A stretch of 11,846 bases of DNA from Pseudomonadota bacterium (GCA_015222795.1 JADFVY010000327.1:1-11846); one strand, 5' to 3'; counted from the first letter of the stretch, positions 1 through 5,618 are shown. The notes: generated by a model not told the origin, from the sequence alone. Numbers and translations are program-made.

Positions 1-97
1 CGGCATCGCCCCGCGGACCGCGCCTTGCATTCGACTCGGCGAACGCCAATGAAAACAGCAACATATTTCGGGCCAGACTCTAAACAAGGGGGAGTTC

Positions 98-961
98 ATG
101 GGACGGGTTTTGTATTCGGTTGGTTCCCTGGTTTTGCTGGGGCTGATTCTGGGTGGATGCCAGGCCGAGAAGCCGCCGCCGGCGGAGCCGGTCAAGATCA
201 ACCCTTATGCCATGGCGTCGGCGGATGCGGCCTATAAGCGGGGCGAGTACGAGGTGGCCTACCGGAAATATCTGCCGCTGGCCGAGGCCGGCATGGTCCG
301 GGCGCGGGTTCGGCTGGGGACCATTCTCCATGACGGGCTGGGTGTCCCGGCCGATCATGCCCAGGCCGCGTACTGGTGGCGGCTGGCCGCCGAACAGGGC
401 AATGCCAGCGCCGGCACCAGCCTGGGTTTCCTCTATACGCTGGGCGAGGGTGTCGAGGAGGACCATGCCGAGGCCGTCCGCTGGTATCTGATGGCCGCGA
501 AACTGGGCGACGATCACGGACAATTCAACCTGGGCAACGCCTACCGCAATGGGCGGGGTGTCGAACAGGACCAGGCCGAGGCCGCGCTGTGGTATCGCCT
601 GGCCGCCGGCCAGAGCTATGCGGCGGCCCAGTATAATCTGGGCATCATGCATGCTGCCGGCGAAGGGGTCGAACGGAACCTGGACGAGGCGGTGAACTGG
701 TACCGGCTGGCGGCGGAACAGGGATACGCGCCGGCGCTGAACAATCTCGGCTGGTTGTATTGGGATGGCGAGGAAGAAATCCGCGACCCGGTGAAGGCGC
801 TGGCCCTGCTTGCGATCGGCGCCGAACGGGGCAGCGAGAACGCCGCGATCAACAGGGCCAACATCGCCGGCGAAATGACGCCCGAACAGATCGCCGAGGC
901 GCGATTGGTGGCAAGGGAATGGCGGGCCAGGATCGCCGCCTGGGAAGATGTCAGGCAGTGA
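98..961 (+). CDS. Sel1-repeat (SLR/TPR-like) lipoprotein, 287 aa
   Basis: The protein begins with a short lipoprotein signal peptide: hydrophobic residues about 5-18 followed by the lipobox ILGGC, so Cys21 would be lipidated and the protein anchored to a membrane facing the periplasm. Residues about 45-250 consist of roughly six Sel1-like repeats of about 36 residues, each with the pattern A..LG..Y..G.GV..D...A..WY..AA..G. Such repeats form alpha-solenoid scaffolds for protein-protein contacts; no catalytic residues are expected. The start at 98 is supported by the purine-rich Shine-Dalgarno AAGGGGGAG at 88-96. The gene converges with the minus-strand gene ending at 974, leaving only 12 bp between them and no visible terminator. 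The fold and localisation are well supported; the partner and pathway cannot be read from the sequence. Confidence 0.9.
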   Translation: MGRVLYSVGSLVLLGLILGGCQAEKPPPAEPVKINPYAMASADAAYKRGEYEVAYRKYLPLAEAGMVRARVRLGTILHDGLGVPADHAQAAYWWRLAAEQGNASAGTSLGFLYTLGEGVEEDHAEAVRWYLMAAKLGDDHGQFNLGNAYRNGRGVEQDQAEAALWYRLAAGQSYAAAQYNLGIMHAAGEGVERNLDEAVNWYRLAAEQGYAPALNNLGWLYWDGEEEIRDPVKALALLAIGAERGSENAAINRANIAGEMTPEQIAEARLVAREWRARIAAWEDVRQ

Positions 962-973
962 GCGGAGTGTCGT

Positions 974-1375
974 TTACTCAGCGGCCAGACTGTTTATGAA
1001 ACCGTTCATGGCGGCCTGGGCGTTGGCGCGGGCGCGCTGGTTGACGTAGAGACGGCACTCGCCGGCATGGAGATCGCGCAAGGTGTCGATGCGCATGGCG
1101 CGGCGGCGGAAGAAGCGTGGCAGGGCGCGGGCGTCCTGAAGGTCGCGGTAAAGCCGGCGGCAGAGCACGCGGGTGACGGCCGGGTTTTCCGGGTCGATCT
1201 CGGCCATTGTCACGGCGTCGCGGCTGTCGGGGAAGGTCCAGGCCAGCAGGACACGGATGTCGCGCCGGTAGCGGGCCGCAAAACGGCGGCGGCGCTCGCG
1301 CCGGTATTCGCGGCTGGCCGCCGCCAGTTCCTTGCATACGCGGTCGATTCCGGTGGAATTGCTGTTCTGTTCGAT
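974..1375 (-). CDS. Small basic protein, unknown function, apparent ATC start (133 aa)
   Basis: This frame reads as a plausible globular, strongly basic helical protein (an Arg-rich stretch near residues 23-40, then alternating hydrophobic and charged residues), whereas the overlapping frame is Pro/Arg-rich and looks like a shadow. I do not recognise the family. No ATG, GTG or TTG occurs in frame between the stop-free upstream region and an internal Met at about residue 56. An ideal Shine-Dalgarno AGGGAGG lies 7 nt upstream of an in-frame ATC (1375-1373), so I place the start there; ATC initiation is very rare, so this is an inference. The gene follows the repressor in the same direction but has its own promoter (about 1441-1413) with a repressor-like operator inside it. 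It may be an effector released on repressor inactivation. Alternatives are a mutated start, making it silent, or internal initiation. Confidence 0.6.
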   Translation of the reverse strand: MEQNSNSTGIDRVCKELAAASREYRRERRRRFAARYRRDIRVLLAWTFPDSRDAVTMAEIDPENPAVTRVLCRRLYRDLQDARALPRFFRRRAMRIDTLRDLHAGECRLYVNQRARANAQAAMNGFINSLAAE

Positions 1376-1412
1376 GGCGGGGCCTCCCTGGCGATGTGAC
1401 TCTTGCGCCGGG

Positions 1413-1441
1413 AGTATACGCGAAATACGTATATTTATTAA
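1413..1441 (-). promoter_or_regulatory. Leftward promoter of the 133-aa gene
   Basis: On the minus strand a -35-like TTAATA (1441-1436) is followed after 17 bp by TATACT (1418-1413), giving four of six and five of six matches to the sigma-70 consensus. Transcription would start near 1406, about 30 nt upstream of the proposed ATC start. The operator at 1416-1432 overlaps the spacer and the first three bases of the -10 box. Confidence 0.6.
1416..1432 (-). promoter_or_regulatory. Operator copy OL, ATACG-N7-CGTAT
   Basis: Read on the minus strand this is ATACGTATTTCGCGTAT, with perfect 5-bp inverted arms ATACG/CGTAT separated by 7 bp. It matches the site at 2278-2294 in 14 of 17 positions and lies at the identical position relative to its promoter. 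The likely ligand is the S24-family repressor encoded between the two sites; that assignment is inferred from the layout. Confidence 0.7.
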
Positions 1442-1449
1442 GCGATCTT

Positions 1450-2229
1450 CTAAACCCCCATGATTTCTCCGGCGGTGAGGATCCGGTAGACCGCCTTGAT
1501 TTGCGACGCATCGATGGCGATGTCGTCGCGGGGCGGGTTGAACTGTGCCAGTTGCACGCGGTCGGCCGAGCGGCGCACCAGCCGTTTGACATAGCAAGGA
1601 CCGGGCGCGCCATGTTCGCCGTGGAGTTCCACGATGACATCGTTGCCGGGCTGCGGCGGACGGCCGGGATGGACGAAGACCAGATCGCCATGATCGAACC
1701 GGGGCGACATGGAATCGCCGATGACATAGACCCCGAAGGCGCTGCCGATGCGGCTCAACATCGGCGGCCTGCGCACGTAATCGACGACCGTGCCGTTAAA
1801 ACTGAAATCACCCGCGGATCCTCCCACAGCCACGCCGTATACCGGCAAATCCCTTGGGAAAGCGTTGTTTCCCGGTAGTTCGGCCGCCCGCGCGGGTTCG
1901 ACCTCGCCCGGCCCCCTCAATGTTGGCGCCACCCCGGCATCGGCCCCGACGCCGGCCACCGTTATGCCGGCCGCCGTTATGCCTGCCAGGGCCAGCACCT
2001 CGTCGCGCGCGATCGGCGGCTCACCCAGCCCGGTCAGAACGTCGGCGACGCTGGCCACCAGCGGCAGGGGCAACCATTGTTTGCCGTACATCGCCGGATT
2101 CTCGTAACGCTGATAGCTGGACGCACCCTTGTAGCCGCAGGCGCGCGCCAGCCTGTCCATCGACAGCCCGGCGCGTTCGCGCAGGGTTTTCAATGTCTCG
2201 GTTACCGGCGGTTCTTTCGTTTCAGCCAT
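1450..2229 (-). CDS. CI/LexA-type repressor: XRE HTH plus S24 peptidase (259 aa)
   Basis: The N-terminus (about residues 9-65) is a Cro/CI-type helix-turn-helix DNA-binding domain. A low-complexity linker follows (about 80-125), and the C-terminus (about 128-255) is an S24/LexA-like peptidase and dimerisation domain. The catalytic dyad is visible as Ser173 in VIGDSMSP and Lys215 in CYVKRLV; the Ala139-Gly140 pair in GGSAGDF is a candidate self-cleavage site. Family members bind operators as dimers and are inactivated by RecA-stimulated autocleavage after DNA damage, or by an antirepressor. I chose the ATG at 2229 rather than the one at 2244 because GGGAAG lies 6 nt upstream of it, while the earlier ATG lacks a ribosome site. 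Matching operators sit on both sides of the gene. This is not the host LexA: the alphaproteobacterial LexA box GTTC-N7-GTTC is absent from its promoter region. Confidence 0.9.
   Translation of the reverse strand: MAETKEPPVTETLKTLRERAGLSMDRLARACGYKGASSYQRYENPAMYGKQWLPLPLVASVADVLTGLGEPPIARDEVLALAGITAAGITVAGVGADAGVAPTLRGPGEVEPARAAELPGNNAFPRDLPVYGVAVGGSAGDFSFNGTVVDYVRRPPMLSRIGSAFGVYVIGDSMSPRFDHGDLVFVHPGRPPQPGNDVIVELHGEHGAPGPCYVKRLVRRSADRVQLAQFNPPRDDIAIDASQIKAVYRILTAGEIMGV
1954..1983. repeat. Tandem 15-bp duplication in the repressor linker
   Basis: GGCCACCGTTATGCC (1954-1968) is followed directly by GGCCGCCGTTATGCC (1969-1983), 14 of 15 identical. In the repressor it encodes two copies of a five-residue unit (AGITA, AGITV) in the interdomain linker, so linker length may vary between strains. 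Confidence 0.7.
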
Positions 2230-2268
2230 ACAGTCTTCCCGCATGATGGACGTATATGAATTTCACGT

Positions 2269-2297
2269 TTGACAGCCATACGTATCATGCGTATAAG
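2269..2297 (+). promoter_or_regulatory. Strong rightward promoter of the phage-like operon
   Basis: A perfect -35 box TTGACA (2269-2274) is followed after exactly 17 bp by TATAAG (2292-2297), five of six to the -10 consensus. It is the best sigma-70-type promoter in the window and points into the operon starting at 2331. The operator at 2278-2294 fills the spacer and overlaps the first three bases of the -10 box, so a bound repressor would block RNA polymerase. The minus-strand promoter of the repressor must lie in the same 100-bp region, but I cannot identify it confidently. Confidence 0.8.
2278..2294 (+). promoter_or_regulatory. Operator copy OR, ATACG-N7-CGTAT
   Basis: ATACGTATCATGCGTAT is a 17-bp near-perfect palindrome around a central C: seven of eight base pairs are symmetric. 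It matches the copy at 1416-1432 in 14 of 17 positions when both are read in the direction of their promoters. A possible half-site ATACGT occurs on the minus strand at 2255-2250, close to the repressor start, and could serve autoregulation. Confidence 0.75.
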
Positions 2298-2330
2298 TTC
2301 CCCGCAACCAGAACAAAAAGGGAACGCTTC

Positions 2331-2378
2331 ATGCAGAAAACCATACCGCGCAGGGTTGAGTCAAGGGGGCGGGCATGA
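2331..2378 (+). CDS. 15-aa leader ORF overlapping the next start
   Basis: The ATG at 2331 is preceded by AAAAGGGA, 7 nt upstream. It opens a 15-codon frame, MQKTIPRRVESRGRA, whose TGA stop (2376-2378) overlaps the ATG of the HTH protein at 2375 in the form ATGA. The peptide is very basic. The arrangement suggests translational coupling to the downstream gene, as in a leader peptide; whether the peptide itself has a function is unknown. Too short for coding statistics, so support comes only from the ribosome site and the overlap. Confidence 0.4.
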   Translation: MQKTIPRRVESRGRA

Positions 2379-2893
2379 AGCCGGTTCTGACGCCCCAATT
2401 GCTGGACGATCTTTATGGTTGGCTGGTCGCCCGCGCGGCGGACGGGCGGCATTGTCCCGGAAACGGGGAAATCGCCAAACGCTATCGGTTCGCCAGCATC
2501 GCCACCGCCACCAAGGCCATCGGCCGGCTGGAGCAACAGGGGCGCATCGCGGTCCGGCGGGGCGCGACCGCGCGCCAGGCGACGATCACCGCCACCGGCG
2601 ACAGCACTGCCCCGCTGCGCCAGGCCATCCGACCGGCGCGAAAGCGGCCCCGGCCGAAAACCGGCCCCGTGGTTATGCCGCCCACGGCGCGTGTCATTGG
2701 CGCGGCGGGACGGCAATGCCAGTGGATCGAGGGCGATCCCGGCGGCGACGATTCCTGTAAATGCCTGCGCGTAACAATACGGGGGTCGAACTGGTGCCCG
2801 GCGCACCGCGCGCGCGTTTACCTGCCACCCGAGATCGCCGAGCTACGCTTCGGCCCGCTGCCGGGCCTGTTGGCGAGGAGGACCGCGCCATGA
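2375..2893 (+). CDS. Winged-HTH protein with GcrA-like zinc-binding C-terminus (172 aa)
   Basis: Residues about 5-75 look like a winged helix-turn-helix: NGEIAKRYRFASIATATKAI resembles a recognition-helix region and GRIAVRRG a wing. A basic Pro/Arg-rich linker (about 85-105) follows. The tail (about 113-152) carries CQW.EGDP, C128-x-C130, WCPAH (Cys141, His144) and YLPP. This resembles the C-terminal motif of GcrA, the alphaproteobacterial cell-cycle transcription factor, with a likely zinc site made of Cys115, Cys128/Cys130, Cys141 and His144. The start at 2375 has AAGGGGG 5 nt upstream and overlaps the 15-aa leader. The gene is the first main product of the repressed rightward promoter and overlaps the next gene by ATGA. 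A role as early transcriptional regulator of the module, or as a GcrA mimic, is inferred; sequence similarity to GcrA is limited to the tail. Confidence 0.75.
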   Translation: MKPVLTPQLLDDLYGWLVARAADGRHCPGNGEIAKRYRFASIATATKAIGRLEQQGRIAVRRGATARQATITATGDSTAPLRQAIRPARKRPRPKTGPVVMPPTARVIGAAGRQCQWIEGDPGGDDSCKCLRVTIRGSNWCPAHRARVYLPPEIAELRFGPLPGLLARRTAP

Positions 2894-3315
2894 GCGGCAG
2901 TCGGGAAACACGGCGGCTGCTGCGCTTGCGCGGCTGGGGCCGGGACGGGGGCATCCACGGCCGTATCGTGAATCGCAAGACGCCCGTGGCCGGGAAAAAA
3001 GCCGGAACGGACTGTATCGCGGGCATGCGCCGGGCCGCCGCCCTGTATCTGACCAGCCGCGAATGCGTGGCGCGCGATGTGGCCTTCCTGTTGCTGCCGC
3101 GCGAAGCGGATGAGGCCTGCGCGGGCGACCTGATGATCTTCACCCGCGGGGCGGTGTTCATGGTCGGTTTCGCGATGGCGAAACGGCGGCCCGGCCCGGC
3201 GTTGGCGCGCACGGCCGGGCGGATCCGCGACCTCGGTCAATCCTGCCGCATCATCCACGCCGAAACCCCGGCCCACGCGGTCGAACAACTGGCGCGGCTG
3301 CTCGACGAGGGCTGA
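2890..3315 (+). CDS. Hypothetical protein, possible degenerate VRR-NUC-like fold (141 aa)
   Basis: The start at 2890 overlaps the stop of the HTH protein (ATGA) and has GAGGAGG about 10 nt upstream, so the two are translationally coupled; the frame is open further upstream but lies inside the previous gene. The N-terminal third is basic. The C-terminal half (about 78-139) runs GDLMIF, then VFMVGFAMAKRR, then a helix and IIHAETPAHAVEQLARLL. This order resembles VRR-NUC (PD-(D/E)XK) nucleases, where an Asp is followed by E-x-K and a final strand-helix. Here Asp80 and Lys98 are present, but the expected catalytic Glu is Met96, so the protein may be a non-catalytic DNA-binding relative or simply unrelated. 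The family call is weak; the gene itself is well supported by start, frame and context. Confidence 0.65.
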   Translation: MSGSRETRRLLRLRGWGRDGGIHGRIVNRKTPVAGKKAGTDCIAGMRRAAALYLTSRECVARDVAFLLLPREADEACAGDLMIFTRGAVFMVGFAMAKRRPGPALARTAGRIRDLGQSCRIIHAETPAHAVEQLARLLDEG

Positions 3316-3345
3316 CGGCGGGCCGGCAAAGGAGGGCTGACCATA

Positions 3346-3435
3346 ATGACACAGAGGTTCGGGAAGCGCCCCTTCGACGCCCTGCCGCCCGTAAGGGCAA
3401 TAGTGATGAGGAGATGGGGGGATGAAGGGAGATGA
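3346..3435 (+). CDS. 29-aa ORF running into the inverted repeat
   Basis: A strong ribosome site AAAGGAGGG (3328-3336) precedes the ATG at 3346. The 29-codon frame begins MTQRFGKRPFDALPP and ends at the TGA at 3433-3435, inside the left arm of the inner hairpin. It lies 30 bp after the preceding gene, so it would be on the same transcript. Ribosomes translating it would disrupt the left half of the inverted repeat, which makes it a candidate leader or attenuator peptide. Being short, it could equally be fortuitous. Confidence 0.4.
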   Translation: MTQRFGKRPFDALPPVRAIVMRRWGDEGR

Positions 3436-3521
3436 GGGGAGAAAATCCAATATCGGCGATTCTCCCCTCATCTCCTCTCTTATCCCCATATCTCCCATAT
3501 TTTTAAGCCCTTACGGGCGGC
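3384..3521. repeat. 138-bp nested inverted repeat (long hairpin)
   Basis: The outer arms are perfect 15-bp inverted copies, GCCGCCCGTAAGGGC (3384-3398) and its complement at 3507-3521. The inner arms are perfect 16-bp copies, GGAGATGAGGGGAGAA (3428-3443) and its complement at 3460-3475, around a 16-nt loop. The stretches between pair imperfectly (GGAGAT.GGGG.AT against its partner at about 3482-3497), so the whole segment can fold into one long stem. Each outer arm is also a small palindrome, GCCC-GTAA-GGGC. No T-run follows the outer stem, so it is not a standard terminator. It fills most of the 286-bp gap between the genes ending at 3315 and starting at 3602. It could be a structured RNA, an attenuator, a replication or packaging site, or a small non-autonomous repeat element. 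Confidence 0.85.
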
Positions 3522-3601
3522 TGGACGTCGGAGGGGGAGTTTCCCGGGCCCTCCCTGCCCCTGTTTTCAACACTGTAAACATTCGAATATCAGGAGTCTT
3601 C

Positions 3602-4303
3602 ATGAGGCATTTTTCGCATTTGCAGCGTGTTATCCGGGCCGGGCTGGCCGGCGGGGACATGGTGGGGCCGCTGGTGGAATTGCGGTTGGCGCTGGAGGCC
3701 GAGGCGCGGGAGACGCGCGCGGCGGACGCGCGCGAGGCGGTGCTGTGGCTGGCCAACCAGATCCGCGTGGCGAAGGGCGGGCGGCGTGAGGACGGGACTG
3801 TAGACGGGCCCACGGCCGAGACAGAGGCCAAGGCGCGGCTGTCGATCGACCCGGTCGCGGCGTTGCACCGGCGCGGGCGGATCGGCGATGCGGAGCTTGA
3901 GGCGATAGGGCGCATCCGGCGCTGCTGGACGGCGCTGGGGTCGGGGCTGGAACTGCGGGCCAGCCGCTATGACGGCGGGGTCCGCGAGGCGGGAAAACGC
4001 GCGGTGCGCGACCCGGCCGACCGCATGCCCGACTGGCTGTGGCTGGAAGTCCGCCACGTCTTCATGCCTTGGGCCACGGCACAGAAGGAGCCAGTGCGTC
4101 TGGCCACGCGGCGCCTGGAGTTCAGCCGCTACGAGCTGGTCTGGCGCATCGTCATGGACGCCACCCCGACCCGCCGCCTGGAACGCCAGCAACGGGTCCG
4201 CGGCGGCAAGCTGGCCGGGGCGTTCGCCGAGGCCGTGGCGGAGTATGCGGCGCTATACACCAAGGCGCGCGAGGCGGGGAAGCTGAGGGTCGGGCCGGAA
4301 TAG
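3602..4303 (+). CDS. Phage-module protein of unknown function (233 aa)
   Basis: The start at 3602 has AGGAG 5 nt upstream; a longer frame starting at 3422 would have to run through the inverted repeat and looks non-coding there. The protein is mostly helical and charged. Residues about 1-60 form amphipathic helices, a disordered acidic stretch lies at about 60-78, and IDPVAALHRRGRIGDAELEAIGRIRR (about 82-107) resembles the DPL..L...G.I....Y.AG..... helical motif found in small alphaproteobacterial phage regulators such as the DUF6456 group. The C-terminus (about 165-215) has RLEFSRYELVWRIV followed by basic helices that could bind DNA. By position it is the last gene of the rightward operon, where a late regulator or terminase-related protein might sit. 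I do not recognise it with certainty. Confidence 0.75.
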   Translation: MRHFSHLQRVIRAGLAGGDMVGPLVELRLALEAEARETRAADAREAVLWLANQIRVAKGGRREDGTVDGPTAETEAKARLSIDPVAALHRRGRIGDAELEAIGRIRRCWTALGSGLELRASRYDGGVREAGKRAVRDPADRMPDWLWLEVRHVFMPWATAQKEPVRLATRRLEFSRYELVWRIVMDATPTRRLERQQRVRGGKLAGAFAEAVAEYAALYTKAREAGKLRVGPE

Positions 4304-4422
4304 GGAGGCAGGAAGGCGGCCTTCCCGTTCCGTGAGTTTCCGGCGCGGGATATTCATTGCGCGGCCGGAACTTGTTCCCGCTTGACTTTGATGGGCTGTT
4401 TGTCGGATAGAATTGATTAACC
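4304..4422 (+). promoter_or_regulatory. Intergenic region with two hairpins and a weak promoter
   Basis: GGAAGGC-G-GCCTTCC (4311-4325) is a 7-bp-arm palindrome just after the 233-aa gene, and CCGGCGCG (4340-4347) can pair with CGCGGCCGG (4360-4368) with one bulge; neither is followed by a T-run. TTGACT (4382-4387) with TAGAAT (4408-4413) resembles a promoter, but the 20-bp spacer is too long, so this is tentative. This would be the right boundary of the phage-like module; I found no clear direct repeat to mark an attachment site. Confidence 0.3.
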
Positions 4423-5148
4423 ATGTCACTCGGATTCAGAGATCAAAAAGAAGCGAGCCGCCGCAAGTGGCGTCTGTTCAGGCTGCTGCTTTCAATGGCG
4501 GTGTTTCTGACGCTTGGCGTTTTCTCGTACAAGGCCGGCACGCTGCTCGCCAATCGCGAGGTTGTGACCCTGTCGGGCAGGGTCGATAGCCAGGCCGCCA
4601 CGATTGCCGCGCTGCGCGACGAGAATGCGATTCTGACCCGGCAGGCCGAGGCGGCAGGGCAGACCGAAGCCGAATGGCGGGAGCGCTATGAGGCGGAGGT
4701 GCCGACCGGCAAGGCGCTCGAGCTGTTCACGATGCTCAAGGCGCAAATCGCAAAAGGCGCGGACCCCGAGCGGATAGAATTCCTGGTCGGGCTGGCGGCC
4801 AATCAACAGTCCTGCGACAGCGAAACCAGGAGCAAGCGCTTCCTTGTCCGCACCCCGCTATCAGACGGCGCCACCGACGCCGCGACATTCGCCGAGCGGA
4901 CCATCGTCGTCGTCGCGCAAGGCGAATCGGCGACCGATGCCGAGGGCAACCCCGAGGCCTGGTACGACGTGGCGAAACCGGTCGTATTGAATTTTATCGA
5001 GCCGGGCGGCGCCAGCACGGAGGCGACAGGCCCCCTGCCCCTGCATCATTCGGTGGTTCGCGGCGACTGGGAATACCGCTTCAGCGCCACCGCCGACCCG
5101 CGCCAGGGTTTCATCAGCGTCACCATGGAGCGCTGCGCGTTCCCATAG
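4423..5148 (+). CDS. Membrane-anchored coiled-coil protein, unknown function (241 aa)
   Basis: A basic N-terminus (residues about 8-19) precedes one transmembrane helix (about 19-38). A periplasmic coiled coil follows (about 46-92, heptad-like with repeated Ala/Leu/Glu), then a mixed alpha/beta domain (about 95-241) with Cys131 and Cys238 that could pair. The charge pattern indicates the N-terminus in the cytoplasm and the rest outside. No enzymatic motif is visible. The ATG at 4423 has no Shine-Dalgarno; a TAGAAT at 4408-4413 would place transcription start at about 4420-4423, so the mRNA may be leaderless. It lies downstream of the phage-like module and upstream of the GFA gene, probably outside the module because of its independent promoter-like region. 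Confidence 0.75.
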   Translation: MSLGFRDQKEASRRKWRLFRLLLSMAVFLTLGVFSYKAGTLLANREVVTLSGRVDSQAATIAALRDENAILTRQAEAAGQTEAEWRERYEAEVPTGKALELFTMLKAQIAKGADPERIEFLVGLAANQQSCDSETRSKRFLVRTPLSDGATDAATFAERTIVVVAQGESATDAEGNPEAWYDVAKPVVLNFIEPGGASTEATGPLPLHHSVVRGDWEYRFSATADPRQGFISVTMERCAFP

Positions 5149-5194
5149 CACCAGGGCTCGCGAGGGCCGATGAAACAGCGCAATGGAGGCCGCG

Positions 5195-5593
5195 ATGACC
5201 ACGACCAAGGGCCGCTGCCTGTGCGGCGAAACGACTTTCGAATTTAGCGGCCCGGCAAACTGGTGCGGGCATTGCCACTGCGAGAGCTGCCGGCGGAATT
5301 GCTCCGCGCCCTTCACTACCTTCGTCGGCGTGCCGCGCGGCGCCGCCCGCTTCACCGGCCGGGTGCCGGCCGTCTATAACTCAAGGCTGGGGGTGCGCCG
5401 GCATTTCTGCGCCAACTGCGGCACGCCGATCGCCTACGATGCCGACCACTATCCGGATGAAATCCACTTTTATGCGGCGAGCCTGGAATACCCGGAGGAC
5501 GCCGTCCCGCAATTCCACGTTCATTTCGCGGAAAAACTCCCCTGGATCGAAGCCCACGACAGCTTGCCGCGATACCCGCATAGCATGGAATAA
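5195..5593 (+). CDS. GFA-family zinc protein (S-(hydroxymethyl)glutathione synthase-like), 132 aa
   Basis: The protein shows the GFA/CENP-V fold signature: GRCLCG (Cys8, Cys10), CGHCHCESCRR (Cys24, Cys27, Cys29, Cys32) and FCANCGTPI (Cys72, Cys75), which bind two zinc ions, plus the conserved Y.S......FC..CG spacing. Family members include the enzyme proposed to speed the condensation of formaldehyde with glutathione, but most have unknown substrates, so the exact activity is not assigned. The length of 132 aa is normal. I chose the ATG at 5195 because GGAGG lies 5 nt upstream of it; an in-frame ATG at 5183 would overlap that ribosome site. The gene converges with bamE, 12 bp apart. No glutathione-dependent dehydrogenase gene is nearby. 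Confidence 0.88.
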   Translation: MTTTKGRCLCGETTFEFSGPANWCGHCHCESCRRNCSAPFTTFVGVPRGAARFTGRVPAVYNSRLGVRRHFCANCGTPIAYDADHYPDEIHFYAASLEYPEDAVPQFHVHFAEKLPWIEAHDSLPRYPHSME

Positions 5594-5618
5594 AAAGGCA
5601 GCCCGCTACTGGGCGCCC
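5591..5618 (-). terminator. Rho-independent terminator of bamE
   Basis: On the minus strand the hairpin GGCGCCC-AGTAGC-GGGCTGCC (about 5617-5597, 7 bp with one bulged base) is followed by TTTTTA (5596-5591). The bamE stop codon (5608-5606) falls in the loop, and the T-run overlaps the stop codon of the convergent GFA gene. Confidence 0.7.

Noticed and set aside
978..1727. 249-codon minus-strand frame overlapping the repressor end and the 133-aa gene
   Set aside because: Very Pro/Arg-rich in the part over the 133-aa gene, and it overlaps the well-supported S24 domain in another frame.
2230..2330. Host LexA box (GTTC-N7-GTTC) in the repressor promoter
   Set aside because: No such direct repeat is present; the palindrome found is of another type, so direct LexA control of this region is not supported.
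3407..3445. G-quadruplex or simple purine-tract element
   Set aside because: Only three G-runs of three or more are separated by loops, so a stable three-layer quadruplex is not supported; the inverted repeat explains the composition better.
3422..3601. N-terminal extension of the 233-aa protein to an ATG at 3422
   Set aside because: It would translate through the inverted repeat and a Pro/Ser-rich stretch; the ATG at 3602 has a good ribosome site.
4304..4422. Attachment site or integrase-type border of the phage-like module
   Set aside because: I found no direct repeat shared between the left (about 961-974) and right (about 4304-4422) borders, no tRNA gene and no integrase.
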